Part shown: piece by piece, positions 45,442-57,070 of the stretch | Position numbering within the stretch: position 1 is the first letter of the stretch | Layout of the letters: each line of letters begins with the position of its first letter | NCBI RefSeq assembly: GCF_000400465.1 | Contig: NW_008806279.1 | Coordinates: 62,001-126,000, forward strand | Length of the DNA: 64,000 bases | Direction: 5' to 3' | From: Wallemia ichthyophaga EXF-994 | Taxonomy: Eukaryota > Basidiomycota > Wallemiomycetes > Wallemiales > Wallemiaceae | The notes under the pieces: generated by a model | The model's input: the letters and a program-made list of their open reading frames with translations, nothing else | What the model was told of the DNA's origin: nothing | Databases searched by the model: none | Translations under genes and position numbers: made by a program

Positions 45442-45915
45442 ATGTAAGTGAATATTTTCATATTTTGAGGTGGCAAAAATTAATTAAATATTTATAGGGC
45501 CAGAACTAAGCAAACAGCCCGCAAGTCCACCGGTGGTAAAGCACCACGTAAGCAGCTCGCAACCAAGGCCGCAAGAAAAACCGCCGCACCAACCCAAGCT
45601 GCAGGTGGTGTAAAGAAGCCACACCGTTACAAGCCTGGTACTGTCGCTCTTCGTGAGATCAGACGTTATCAGAAGTCGACCGAATTGCTTATCCGTAAAT
45701 TGCCATTCCAACGTCTCGTAAGAGAAATTGCGCAAGATTATAAGACGGATTTGCGTTTCCAATCTTCAGCTATTGGTGCACTTCAAGAAGCTAGTGAAGC
45801 ATACCTGGTCTCGCTATTCGAAGACACAAACCTTGCAGCTATCCACGCAAAGAGAGTTACAATTCAACCAAAGGATATTCAACTCGCACGCAGATTACGT
45901 GGTGAGCGCACTTAA
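45442..45915 (+). CDS. Histone H3, variant tail
   Basis: Coding exons 45442-45443 (AT) and 45498-45915 give 139 aa. The intron GTAAGT...TATAG divides the start codon; the joined start is [20 protein letters not shown]4, K9, K14, K18, K23 and K27 stand in normal positions. After K27 the sequence is [20 protein letters not shown], three residues longer than canonical SAPATGGVKK, so the K36 equivalent is at 39. The globular domain is conserved ([20 protein letters not shown]) with changes [26 protein letters not shown] and a C-terminal GERT. It is not CENP-A: there is no long loop 1. Confidence 0.93.
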
Positions 45916-47007
45916 GCAGTTTTCCTTTTCTCAGTGTATTCTTATTGTAAATGTTGATCAATGTTTGATATAGTTCTCGATATAGCTTTTGACGTTATTT
46001 GTGTACGCTTTTTCCGCCTTGCTGTTGTGTGCCTATTCATCCTATGAAGACTGAACGTCACTTTCGTCGATGTCTTGTCAAAATAATGGCAATTTAAAGC
46101 CATATTCCTAATGACAATAGGTTTTTCGCATCCTATTACCCGCTTGTAGCTCGCAACAACTCGTTGCCTCGATTATCTCAGCCAATGTCTTGCGATAATT
46201 CATGGACTTGGCAATCGCGTAGAGCGCGTCATAAAAGGATTTAAATTGTAATTCATCTCTTTCTATCACTTTTGCGGCGGCCGATTCTCCATAAGCTCAT
46301 TATTCACTGTTTACATCAAGACCCACAGCCTACTCAATCGTAGTTTCATTTACAGTAATGTCTAGGTTTCTGATCAAATAACATTTGCTGTACCATAGCT
46401 TTGGTCGCTTTTAAATACTTCAACAGATTCATACCATGAAACCCATTATCGTCGCATCCGTTGTCATGGTATCGTGGTGATGTAATTGCCCTGGATCTTG
46501 ATCAAAGTGAGAGGATATATGCAGTTGTTCAGCGCTTGTTGGGCTCTTTTGCACTGTTATTGTATTTAATCTTGTATTCTTAACAGCATTGCGCCTGTTG
46601 TTGGCGGATGTGTCTCTACAGATTTCCAACAGACTTTAACCCTTTGATTGGTAGAAATTGAGTTCGAAAATTACACAAATGCTAAATTAAGATGCTGGCT
46701 TTAAGGGAGGGTATTAATCACATCTATCACCTACAGACCCAGCGCGATATGATATCAGAGACACGCATGTACTAAAGCAGACGCCACCGAGTAACACTTG
46801 AGCACCACCATACAATGTCAATGTTGGCATTAAGGCATACTAAATCAAGATGGCACCAATTCATAACATTCTTCTATGCTTGGGTGCTGGTGCTGGTGAG
46901 CCCGACCACTCAAGAGATTTCAAATACAAAAAACCCACAAAAGCCACAAAAGACATAAAGTTTTGTTAAAATGTTCCTCGATGCGCTCTCAAACCATAAC
47001 GGTGACG
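45916..47007. other. 1.1-kb gene-poor stretch with a coding-like fragment
   Basis: No complete gene is supported. On the minus strand, 46299 to 46108 is open and protein-like (ERDELQFKSFYDALYAIAKS, then NYRKTLAEIIEATSCCELQ) but has no start codon and ends in a stop; a splice acceptor precedes it weakly. Another minus frame, 46629-46429, looks random. The right end holds the HOS2 promoter. This is the longest stretch in the window without a gene. Confidence 0.45.
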
Positions 47008-49437
47008 ATGTCATTTGGGAAAGAGAACAATTATGAGCTAGACGTTAACGGCGGGAACATGAGGGTGTGTGGGGAGTGCCATTAGGCTAATAAGTCATCT
47101 TAATACGAATCCAGTCTCATTACAAGCCTCGTGTGTCATACTATTACAGTAAAGGGATTGGTAGGTAATGCTGGACGCATAAAGCGATTATTTACAGAGA
47201 CAAGGCGACTATCATTATGGAGTTAGTGCTGCCAATTCTACTCTCTCAGCTACTCACAATCACTTCCAGGAGAAGCATCCGATGAAACCTCACCGCCTAG
47301 CGCTCACAAATAGCCTTGTTTTGGGTTACGGAATGCACAAGTACATGGAAATGTACGAGCCTCAGCGAGCTACAAGAGACGAGATATGCGAATTCCACGA
47401 TCAAGACTACATTGACTTCCTGTCTAGGTAAATTTTTCAATCTCGACGCAAAACGGTCCACTCACACAAAGCAGGCTATCCTCGCCGCCTACACCGACAA
47501 TGGTGAATCTTATGAAGCAATTTAACATGACGGACGATTGTCCTGCTTTTCCGAACCTCTACGACTTCTGTCAGCAGTATGCTGGTGCCAGTCTGTTAGG
47601 AGCGCGTCATATAACATCACAGCGCTCTGATATTGCCGTTAACTGGACTGGTGGTCTCCATCGTGGGTTTTTATGTCCAAACAGTGCTCATGGCTGATTA
47701 GACCATAGATGCACACAAGGCTGAAGCTAGTGGATTTTGCTATGTGAATGATATAGTGCTGGCTATTCTCGAGCTGCTGAGGTTGGCTCAACTTGCCCAG
47801 GTTATAAAGCCCATCTAACAATCTACAGGTTCCACCCGCGGGTGCTATACATAGACATTGATATTCACCACGGTGACGGTGTGCAGGAGGCATTCTACAA
47901 TAGCAATCGCGTCATGACAGTATCGTTCCACAAATACACAGGTGACTTCTTCCCCGGCACTGGTGCACTCGATGAGACGGGCGAGGGCGCAGGCAAGCAC
48001 TTCTCCCTTAATGTCCCACTCCAGGATGGAATAGATGACTATAGCTATGTAGCACTATTCAAAAACATCATGTCTTCCTGCATAGAATCATACAGACCAT
48101 CAGCAATTCTGCTCCAATGCGGAGCAGACTCACTTGGGTGTGATCGACTCGGAGCGTTCAACCTATCGATTCGCGCACACGGAGAGTGCGTACAATATAT
48201 AAAGAGCTGGGGTATACCGCTGATGGTCGTCGGCGGGGGTGGGTATACGATAAGGAACGTATCGCGTTGCTGGGCGTACGAGACGTCAGTGTTGTTGGAC
48301 ATGGGAGTCAATGACACACTGCCGCAGACAAGTTACGATGAATACTTTGCTCCGGATTACGTCCTCCATCCTCCTATCGTCACTAAGGTCGATAATCAGA
48401 ACAGCAAAGCCGGCCTCGAAAGGTTGGTGAGAGGTTGCAGGGAGCAGCTAAGGTATCTTAACGGTGCACCGAGCGTACAGATGCAAGAGATTCCTCCGGA
48501 TATCGCCCGCTTCATGGACGCGGCGGAGTTGGGAGTGGACGAAAGAGATGAATTGCAGTGGGGCCAGACTGCCGCGAGTGATACGAAACATCCTGATAGT
48601 CACGCGTCTAATAATGAATTCTTTGATGATGAAGTCGATCAGGACGCGCTGGCGCTCGAGCAGGTGAGGGGTGGTGAGCGGATTAAGATGCAGATGCAGA
48701 TGCAGAGGCAGGAAAATGAGGAAATGGATGAGATGATGGGTGGTATGGTGGATGGAGAAGAGAAGGAGGATGAGCAGATAGAGAAAGTGAGGAGAGATGA
48801 AGAGATGGTGCAGGCAGATGAGGATAGTGGTGACAAGCAAGTTGAGCAGGTTGATCAAACGTCGGAATCACAGCAAGCACAGTCAGAGCAACCGCAACAG
48901 CAACAGCAACAGCAACAATTAGATAGACTTATCGATCAAGCAGACACAACAAGAATTGAACATACGGAACAACCACAGCAAGCTGCACAGCCAGTTGTAT
49001 CATTGGGGGAACAACCAGCCGTGCAAACAATGTCTCGACCAGTTTCAGACTGGGCTGCAGAACCAATGTCTCATACCATACCACAAACAGAACCAGAACC
49101 AGTTGCACAGATGTCTTCACAACCGGCGTTGCAACCAGCTGCACAGCCAATATCAAACTCTGTTGCCCAACCAATCACACAAATAGGTGCACAACCAGAT
49201 GTACACTTGAATGCTAAGCCACCTTCCCAGCCAGTAATTGACGAAACCATGGAAGGTGTGACATCTGGACAGAATGGATCAATTGCGCCGTTGATGGACA
49301 AAGAATCGACGACATCTAGTCAAGTAAAATTAGAAGACGGAGGTGAGGGCGCTGCAACTAGCAATGCCAATAGCAATGCCACTAGTAATGCCACTAGTAA
49401 TGCCAACGTGATAAAGGTTAAAACAGAACCAGCTTAA
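47008..49437 (+). CDS. HOS2: Class I histone deacetylase, Hos2/HDAC3 type
   Basis: Seven exons: 47008-47064, 47115-47160, 47205-47221 (17 nt), 47270-47427, 47475-47662, 47709-47781, 47829-49437; 715 aa. Zn-dependent lysine deacetylase. Active-site residues are kept: [55 protein letters not shown] and GGGGYT. The block [20 protein letters not shown] and [12 protein letters not shown] points to Hos2/HDAC3 rather than Rpd3. The C-terminal ~300 residues are an acidic then Gln/Pro-rich extension with a (CAG/CAA) polyQ at 48894-48917. It ends with two psi-K-x-E sites (VKLED, VKTEP), possible SUMO sites. The next gene starts 32 bp after the stop. Confidence 0.93.
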
Positions 49438-49469
49438 TGTAAATTATTGTATCAATGACTTCTTTGAAA

Positions 49470-50383
49470 ATGACGTCGACGCGACCAGTAGTCTTCTTTG
49501 ATGTAGCTTTGGGGGAATCAGCGTTAGGAAGGATAAAGATGGAATTATTTAGTGATATTACGCCAAAGTTTGTCGATACTTATCCCAACGACTTGGTTAA
49601 CATCGATATAAAGAACCGCAGAGAACTTTAGACAGCTTTGTACCGGTGAACAGAGGTGAGACAATGGAATTTTGTCGGTTATAGCTCACAAAGCTTATAA
49701 GAGTGGGAAACGTACCACAGGGATACAAAAACAGCTCGTTTCATAGGTAGGATGATATAACAAGAATCCAAGGATATTCTAACCAGAGCTTAGAGTGTGA
49801 GTTATTCGTGATTAGCGGAGAATCGCTCACCTGAGCATACACCATACTAGTATAAAGGATTTTATGGTTCAATAAGTCTTGTGCTCATTGGATGAAAATT
49901 GGCCTGACAGACGCTGTAGAGGTGGAGATTTTATCAATGAGGATGGTACAGGCAGCTACAGTATCTATGGAGGTGCTAAATTCCAGGTGGGAAGAGTTTT
50001 GATCGGCAGAACACGCGCTATAACACGCACATAACCCACGCAGGACGAGAACTTTACAGTGAAGCACGACCAGCCAGGATTGTTGTCGATGGCAAATTCA
50101 GGACCAAACACGAATGGATGTCAAGTGAGTTGAGAGTGATTTGTTCGTAAGCAACGACTGACCGTTATAGTTCTTCATAACGTGTAAACAGACGCCATTC
50201 TTGGATGGGAAGCATACCGTGTTTGGCAAGGTGGTAGAGGGGATGCTCACGTTGCGTAAGATAGAGAATGTACAGACAGGTGCGAATAACAAACCAAAGT
50301 TACAAGTCAGAATAAAGCGTGGGTTTTGGTTTGATTTACATGAATATAATCTTACAAGGATTTTAGAATGTGGGGAGATGTAA
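49470..50383 (+). CDS. PPIH: Cyclophilin H (spliceosomal peptidyl-prolyl isomerase)
   Basis: Nine exons: 49470-49567, 49614-49655, 49702-49746, 49794-49796 (3 nt), 49851-49871, 49920-49986, 50044-50124, 50171-50318, 50367-50383; 173 aa. Prolyl isomerase bound to the U4/U6.U5 snRNP in relatives. Seen: [95 protein letters not shown] and the typical end QCGEM. The 3-nt exon AGT completes the catalytic Arg and a Val codon. The intron at 49872-49919 starts with AT instead of GT. Both are unusual; see findings. Confidence 0.87.
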
Positions 50384-50775
50384 ATGTATATATCTTTATC
50401 ATCTATTCATCTGGATTTTCCTTATTCAAGTCCTGCGTAACTTCCACAGCGGGAGTGTTTGAGCATCTATAGCAATATTAGACGCGTAAATAGCTCGCCT
50501 AAACGCGTTAAAATCACAGGACTCACACACTCAACACTCTCACCAATCTCCAGCACTGGTACTCATCAAAATGCTGTATGCAATTGAATTGACATATTTC
50601 TTGTAAGATACATTTATTATCTTGGATATCTTTGTTGTGTGGCTGTTTAGATTTCCTTGCCCACTGTGGAATATCAGGAATATCAGGCATGTTGCTGCCA
50701 ATTGACGTGGCTCGATCTCACTCCTTTCAACACTATCATCAAGAGATAAATATAAAAAAATAATAAAATCGAGAG
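50384..50775. other. Intergenic region before SEC31
   Basis: 392 bases containing the cyclophilin H 3' end and the SEC31 promoter. AT-rich, with ATAAATATAAAAAAATAATA just before the SEC31 ATG. A minus-strand frame at 50540-50782 looks random. Confidence 0.5.
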
Positions 50776-53700
50776 ATGCCACATACGAGCATCAAAAGAA
50801 CTTCAACTTTCGCTTGGTCGCCTTTCTCCAGCGATTCTACCATCGCTACTGGTACTGTCGCAGGCGCACTAGACGAGAACTTCTCAAACGACGCTCAATT
50901 GGAATTGTGGGATGTTTTCAGCGGTGAAGAGCCTCAAGTGAAGGGAAGCGTTACAACGTCGTCTAGGTGCGTTTGGTATGCCCACACAACTCACACCTCT
51001 CACATTTAACCAGATTCAACACTCTCGGCTGGGGTAGCGTCAACTCAAGCAAACCTCAGGGTGTTATAGCCGCTGGATTAGAATCTGGGGATATTTCAAT
51101 CTGGGATCCACAACTAATCGTTAATCAGCCATCCAATTCACTTTTACACTCAAATAACTCTCACTCTGGCTCAGTTAGAGGTTTAGACTTCAATTTACTG
51201 CAATCTAACTTATTCGCTACTGGCGCTTCTCAAGGTGAAGTTTTTATTTGGGATTTGAACAACCCTTCAAAGCCATACCTTCCTGGTCCAAGATCTCAGA
51301 AGTTACAGGATATTACTTCTACCTCTTGGAATGCTCAGGTTCCTCACGTTCTCGCTACCTCTTCTGATACTGGCTACACGGTCGTTTGGGATTTGAGACA
51401 CAAGAAGGAAGTCGTCGGTATTAGCTACGGTGGCGGTGCTGGTACTATGGGCGGTCCGTTCGCCAACTCAACTGCCATCACTCAACAAGGAAGACGTGGC
51501 ATTAGCTCTGTTGCATGGCATCCTGATAATGTGCGTCTTTTTTCATCTTCTAATCTATCTCTTAACACCGTAAAAGGCTACTCGTCTAGTTACTGCCTCT
51601 GAAGATGATACCAGTCCTGTTATTATGCTTTGGGATCTCAGGAATGCAAGAGCTCCAGAGAAGGTCCGGTTTTCCTTTTGATTCTCAATTCCCCACTAAT
51701 TTTCATTCAGATTCTTCCTGGTCATGATAAGGGCGTTCTCTCTCTTTCTTGGTGCAGACAGGACCCTGATCTTCTCCTCTCCTCTGGTAAAGACAACAAG
51801 ACATTGGCTTGGAATCCAAACACAGGTGAAAATATTGGCGAGCTGCCATCTTCTGATAATTGGTCATTTCAAGTTGAATGGAATCACCGCAACCCTGATA
51901 TATTTGCAACAGCTTCTTTCGATGGTACTGTTGGCATTCATTCCATTCAGTCACAAGCTCCTCCTCCAGAATCTATAACCGCAAATGCTCAAAGCAATGT
52001 TGATCCAAATGACATCTTTGGCGCTGTCTCAGCTCAGCAAGAAGCAGAACAACATGCACTCAAAGCCCAACAATCTTTCTCTCTCAAACAAGCACCAAAA
52101 TGGTTGCGTAGACCTACATCAGTTAGCTTCGGTTATGGTGGTAAATTGGTGACACTTAAAAACAATCTCGTCCAAATTCACCAAGTTTCAACCGAACCCT
52201 CCATCCTTGAGCGTGCACGCTTGCTCAGCGAGGCTATTGACAGTCCAGACAGTGAATCAAAATTAATTAGCTTGTGTCAATCCCAAGCTGCCAAGAAGGG
52301 GGGTGACTCTGATACGTGGAAGGCACTCCACTCTCTCTTCGAAGCCAACTCAAGGGATCAACTTGTTCAATTACTTGGATTCAGCAAAGAGGAAGTCGCA
52401 AAGCAAGTTCAGGCTGCGATCGATGCCTTCGCTAAACCAGCAGGACAAACACCTGAATCTACACACCTCTCGTCAGTCGATACGAATGCTAGTGATGAGC
52501 CTGAGAAAGAGTCTACTGTATCATTCGCCGAGCCAGAGCCAGAACAAGAGGCAGATGGAGAGGAAGAGGAAAAAGTTGAACCAGAAGCAGAAGCAGATCA
52601 AAACACGCCAGCTCCAAGTGATAGCCTTTTCGGTGACAATAAGGCAGATGGCGATGATTTCTTTAGATCTGTCACCGTCGCATCAGAGACAACCCCACAA
52701 GTGGAGAAGGTTGTTATACCACACATGACTGCTGATGAGTCTGTTGCTGCAACAATTGGCTCACCAGGTCCATCAAGTATTACTTCTGAAGCAATTAAAG
52801 CCAATACTTTCAAGATATATCCATCAGAAGAATCCGAGTCAGATCGTCTCATTACCAAGGCATTGGTATTAGGAGACTTTGACTCAGCTGTAGAACTATG
52901 CTTGTGCACTGAGAGATACGCTGATGCTATTTTGTTGGCTGTTAAAGGCGGTGCTGAGCTGCTGGCTAAAACGCAAAAGAGCTACTTCCAACGTCAAACG
53001 ATTCATCTACCATACTTACGTCTATTCCAGTCAATTGTGTCTGATGATTTGTCAGACATTGTCCAGAATGCTGATCTTGGAGAATGGCAAGAGATATTCG
53101 TCGTCTTGTGCACATTTGCTAAGGGGGATGAATTCGGTCAATTGGCAGAACAACTCGGTCAACGTCTAGACTTCCAATACAAAATGGTCGATGATAGCGA
53201 GAAAGTGACAGCTAAGAAGTTCCGCACCAATGCTATTCTGTGTTATTTAGCAGCTGGCAAATTGGAAAGAGTTGTGAATATCTGGTCAGATGAAATGGTT
53301 GAAGAGGAGAGAAGTGGTGCTGGTGATCAAACTTCCAAGCAATCACAACACGCTTTAGCACTCCAAAGCTTTATTGAGAAGGTCACTATTTTCCAAAAGG
53401 CAACTGGATATGTAGACCAAGATCTCAGCACTCCTACTGAATCACCAGCTGTGGCAGCATCTGGAGTAAGAGTTTACAAATTGAGCACTCTTTACGATCG
53501 CTACCATGAATATGCGGAGCTGTTAGCATCGCAGGGATTAGTGAAAGATGCTGTTAAATATATGAATCTTACACCATCTGATTACCAGGGCACTGGGGGT
53601 GTGTCTAGCGATGCTCAGACAGCCCGTCAGAGATTACTCATTACAGCATCAGACGAGGCGCAGAGAGAGACGAGAAGAGAAGCCGAAGTGCAACAACAGG

Positions 53701-55473
53701 CACAGTTGAAAGCTCAACAAGAGGCTCAGGCAGCTGCACAGGAGCAAATGATGGCCCAACAAGCAACTCAACCGGTTGCACAACCAACAGCACAACCAAT
53801 AGCACAACCAATAGCACAACCACAAGTGAATGCCTATGCACCAGCTGCTACTACTGCACAGCCAACCTATACATCGCCTTACACACCACAAAACACGTCA
53901 TCATACGCACCACCAGCTCAGACACAATCTCAACCTCAGCCACAAGCACCAGCACAGGCGCAGATGTACAGTCAGCCAGCGCAAGTATCTGCTACTAATG
54001 CTTACGGAGGCTATGCTCCCCCACCAACGATGCAACCTAGCGCCAGTAATCCATATGCACCAATCGTACCAGCACCAACAACAGCAGCAGCAACAGNNNN
54101 NNNNNNCGACACATACAATCCCTACAACGCACCAGCAGTAGCAGCAGCAGCGCCAGCTAGCGTAGCACCGCCACCAACCAACAGCGCAGCTACAGGCCCT
54201 CCACCTCAACGTCCAGCCTCACAAAGGAGGGATCTATCAGGGTGGAATGATGCGCCACCACCGCCACCACCTAAGCGCGAACGCGGCGCTACACCATCGA
54301 GCGGCAGCAGAGCATCGCCAATCGTGCAGCCCTTAACAAGCCCATTCCCTAACTCTCCAGCACCTACACCAGGTATGGGCATGGGCATGGGTGGGGTAAT
54401 GGGTGGACCGACACCAGCAGTGGGAGGGGTAGTGCCACCGCCACCAAAAGCAGGTGAGTGGTATGTGTTTTTGGTTTAATTAATGTTGCTAACATGAGAG
54501 TAACAGGTCCTAGAAGCGTGCCACCGCCAGCAGCTGTTCCACCACCACCACCAAAAAGTCAGCCTGCACCGCCACCAGTAGCTGCACCACCACCACCACC
54601 ACCAGCTGGCTCAGGACCACCAGCCCCACCAGGCCCGCCAGGTAGAGTGGGTGTACCACCATTCGCTCAGCAGGTACCACCACCGGGACCGCAAGGTGGA
54701 GGTGGACCGCCATTCGCTCAGCAACAAGCGCCACCACCCCCAGGCCCACCAGGCCCACCACCAGCAAGGATGATGAGTCCTGGATTTGCACAGCAGCAGA
54801 TGTCGCCACCACCAGGTCCACCAGGATCAGCCCCCGGTGCAGCTCCAGTGCAGTCATTCGGTGCGGCAGCTAATGGAATACAGAGACCTGGATCAGTGAA
54901 TGGGGTGAATGGGGTGAATACAGCAGGAGGATACAGACAGACACCACCACCACCACCACCACCGCACGTGATTCAGCAGGCAATGCAACCACAACAACGA
55001 GGAGCGCAGTCAGTCCACCACCTGTGGCTAGCCCACCAATGTCGAATGTAGCTGCATATACGGTGTCGAGACCAGGAAGTGTTGCTAGTCCGGGTGTGAG
55101 TGAAGCACCAGCACCAGCACCAGCAGCACCCACATTCCCACCAGGCGACCGCAGCCATATACCACCAATCGACAGACCGATATTCGAAAGCCTGTCTCGG
55201 GAGATAGAGAAAGCACGCAGTGTAGCACAGCCAAACACCAGGAGAATGGTGGATGATACACAGAACAGACTGAACAGCTTGTTTGATGGGCTCAATGCGC
55301 AGAGCATGCAGAGTGAAGCGGTGTTGAACAAATTGCGTAACGTAGCAGCTGCATTGACAGCGAGGGATTATCCCAACGCAATGAATATCGCAGTGGAAAT
55401 TATGGGATCTGGTGAAGCAGATATGAGATGGGCATTGGGATTGAAGCAGCTTATTAAAATATCAGAAAGATAG
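50776..55473 (+). CDS. SEC31: COPII outer coat protein Sec31
   Basis: Exons 50776-50966, 51014-51530, 51577-51663, 51711-54453 and 54507-55473; about 1,300 aa if the frame is restored. WD repeats form the N-terminal propeller ([79 protein letters not shown]). The alpha-solenoid follows ([20 protein letters not shown]), then a Gln/Pro-rich linker that binds Sec23, and a C-terminal helical domain ([20 protein letters not shown]). Ten Ns lie in the linker. A one-base frameshift is needed near 54990-55010 to reach the C-terminal domain. Confidence 0.9.
54097..54106. other. Assembly gap (10 Ns)
   Basis: Ten consecutive Ns inside the Gln/Ala-rich linker of SEC31, flanked by AACAACAGCAGCAGCAACAG on the left. 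The true length of the repeat is unknown. Confidence 0.99.
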
Positions 55474-55978
55474 TGTTTTAAGAGTTTTATAATGAATTTG
55501 CTTTATTCAAATATTTCTAGGGTTATCGGGTAGAAATTGAGTAGATCCGTCTAATCGTCTTCTTTACTCATACATTGAAGATTATTGTATTGGTTTGGTA
55601 GCAACCACACCAAATCAATCTATCGTTCTTCATAGAGTGGACTTACGGAGATTCACTGAAAGTGTCTGTCTATCTTTGTGGCTGGCTCTTCAAAATTTCT
55701 TCGGACATGTTGTACAACAGATAAATATTTATGTGGTGTAATTATTATGTGTGTCGGAATCGCCGGGTGTGCTGAGATATTGTCTGATTTTATTACTCGT
55801 AATCGTCGCTGCCGTGCGTTGGATATACCAGAGCAGCCACGCAAAAGAAGAAAAGGAGATAGATTTGCCTGTAAATAGAACATCACACTCGAAATACATA
55901 TGAATATCATTTTTAAACTCTTGGAGCTGTCCACTCAGACCAATTGGTTCTGCCTCACGACCATCAGCATCTAAAGAA
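55474..55978. other. Intergenic region between SEC31 and ATP19
   Basis: 505 bases with no supported gene. A plus-strand open stretch, 55742-55903, encodes a hydrophobic helix (CLILLLVIVAAVRWIYQSS) followed by a charged tail but has no ATG in frame, and I found no upstream exon. Overlapping frames exist on both strands. It could hide a small membrane protein. Confidence 0.4.
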
Positions 55979-56349
55979 ATGTCATAGTGAGTGTGAGAGA
56001 GGGAGATGACATGGAGATATTAACAAAACGTAGCAACATCGGTGGAATGAAGATTCTTAACGAGTACTTAGCGCTGTTAGTCGGTAGTTGAATAAAACGA
56101 ACTCAACTCACACTACACAGCGGCACAATGGGTATCACAGGTGGATTAGCAGCCTGGGCTTCATCTGGACCTTCAAAGCCAAAGCAAGCTGCACCAGAAG
56201 CTGCTGCTGGTAGTGCGAACCCATCGTGAGTTGTGGAGTTGTGAAGAGGCAGGCGGAAATGCTCACAATACACTCACAGAAAAGAGGAAGATGAATTCAT
56301 TAAGAACTTTGTCGCTGAATTTGAAAAGTCTGAAAAGGAGGGCAAGTAG
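55979..56349 (+). CDS. ATP19: F1Fo ATP synthase subunit k (Atp19)
   Basis: Four exons: 55979-55986 (8 nt, MSY), 56034-56075, 56121-56225, 56280-56349; 74 aa. It reads MSYNIGGMKILNEYLALGTM, then a short helix GITGGLAAWASSG, a linker rich in Pro/Ala, and EEDEFIKNFVAEFEK. This order matches fungal subunit k, a small inner-membrane protein associated with ATP synthase dimers. No single ORF shows the gene; all three introns have GTGAGT or GTTAGT donors and CAG/TAG acceptors and restore frame. Confidence 0.85.
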
Positions 56350-56459
56350 CTTGTTGTAGCTTGTGCGCGTAGATGAATATCCATTTGAACATATTGAGTA
56401 CATTCGTATAGATATTTGAACATTTATTGGTACAGTATATATTTATTATACAAATTCAG

Positions 56460-56969
56460 TCAAGAACGCATTTTTATAATATCTTCAAGTGGTAGATCTC
56501 CCTATAATCAATTGTTAGGAATGTTACCTTGTAGATACTCCAACACACCTTCCAAACTTCATCCAGCGCTTTATCGTATATATCCACCGTGTACACGTTG
56601 CGTGCTATTTGATAGTACGCCAGTATATGTGCATCTGGGCCTGTAGCTAGGTTAATGACTTTATTTTTACCGCCCATTTATCCCACCTAGATACTGATCT
56701 TTACGCGCTTTGCCTACTGGTTCAGAGACATAATTCAAACCACCTGCATAATTCCAATCGCAATGAGCAGCGTAGTGGAGATAAATGAATTTATGCAAGT
56801 TGACACCGCGATCAACGCTAATCAGTTCAGTTGCTCTATTGTCATATGAGAGCGGTAGATAGATGGATACCTTGGCAGGTGAAACGAATGCATCCACAGA
56901 TGGATGCTTGCCCACTGACCAAGCCTTTGATTTATCGCCTCCCCACACGCGTTTATATTCCAATTCCAT
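56460..56969 (-). CDS. Conserved-looking hypothetical protein
   Basis: Exons 56969-56687, 56646-56549 and 56501-56460 give 140 aa starting [20 protein letters not shown]. The sequence is dense and globular-looking ([55 protein letters not shown]) and ends [13 protein letters not shown]. No signal peptide or membrane helix. Introns are GTGGGA...CTAG and GTGTGT...ATAG. I do not recognise the family. Its start is 102 bp from that of the divergent eL22 gene. Confidence 0.7.
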
Positions 56970-57070
56970 GGCCTGCTTTGCTTATCAAGTTTATTTAAAT
57001 TTTCGCCTTTCAAGAATTTCAACTTGGCGACAGCCTTCTCTTTTCGCTACGAAAAAGTTCTTGACTTAAA

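Noticed and set aside
45442-45915. Centromeric H3 (CENP-A)
   Set aside because: The tail keeps the canonical [10 protein letters not shown] start and the globular domain lacks a lengthened loop 1.
55742-55903. Small membrane protein gene on the plus strand
   Set aside because: The hydrophobic frame has no ATG and no splice combination I tried supplies one without a stop.
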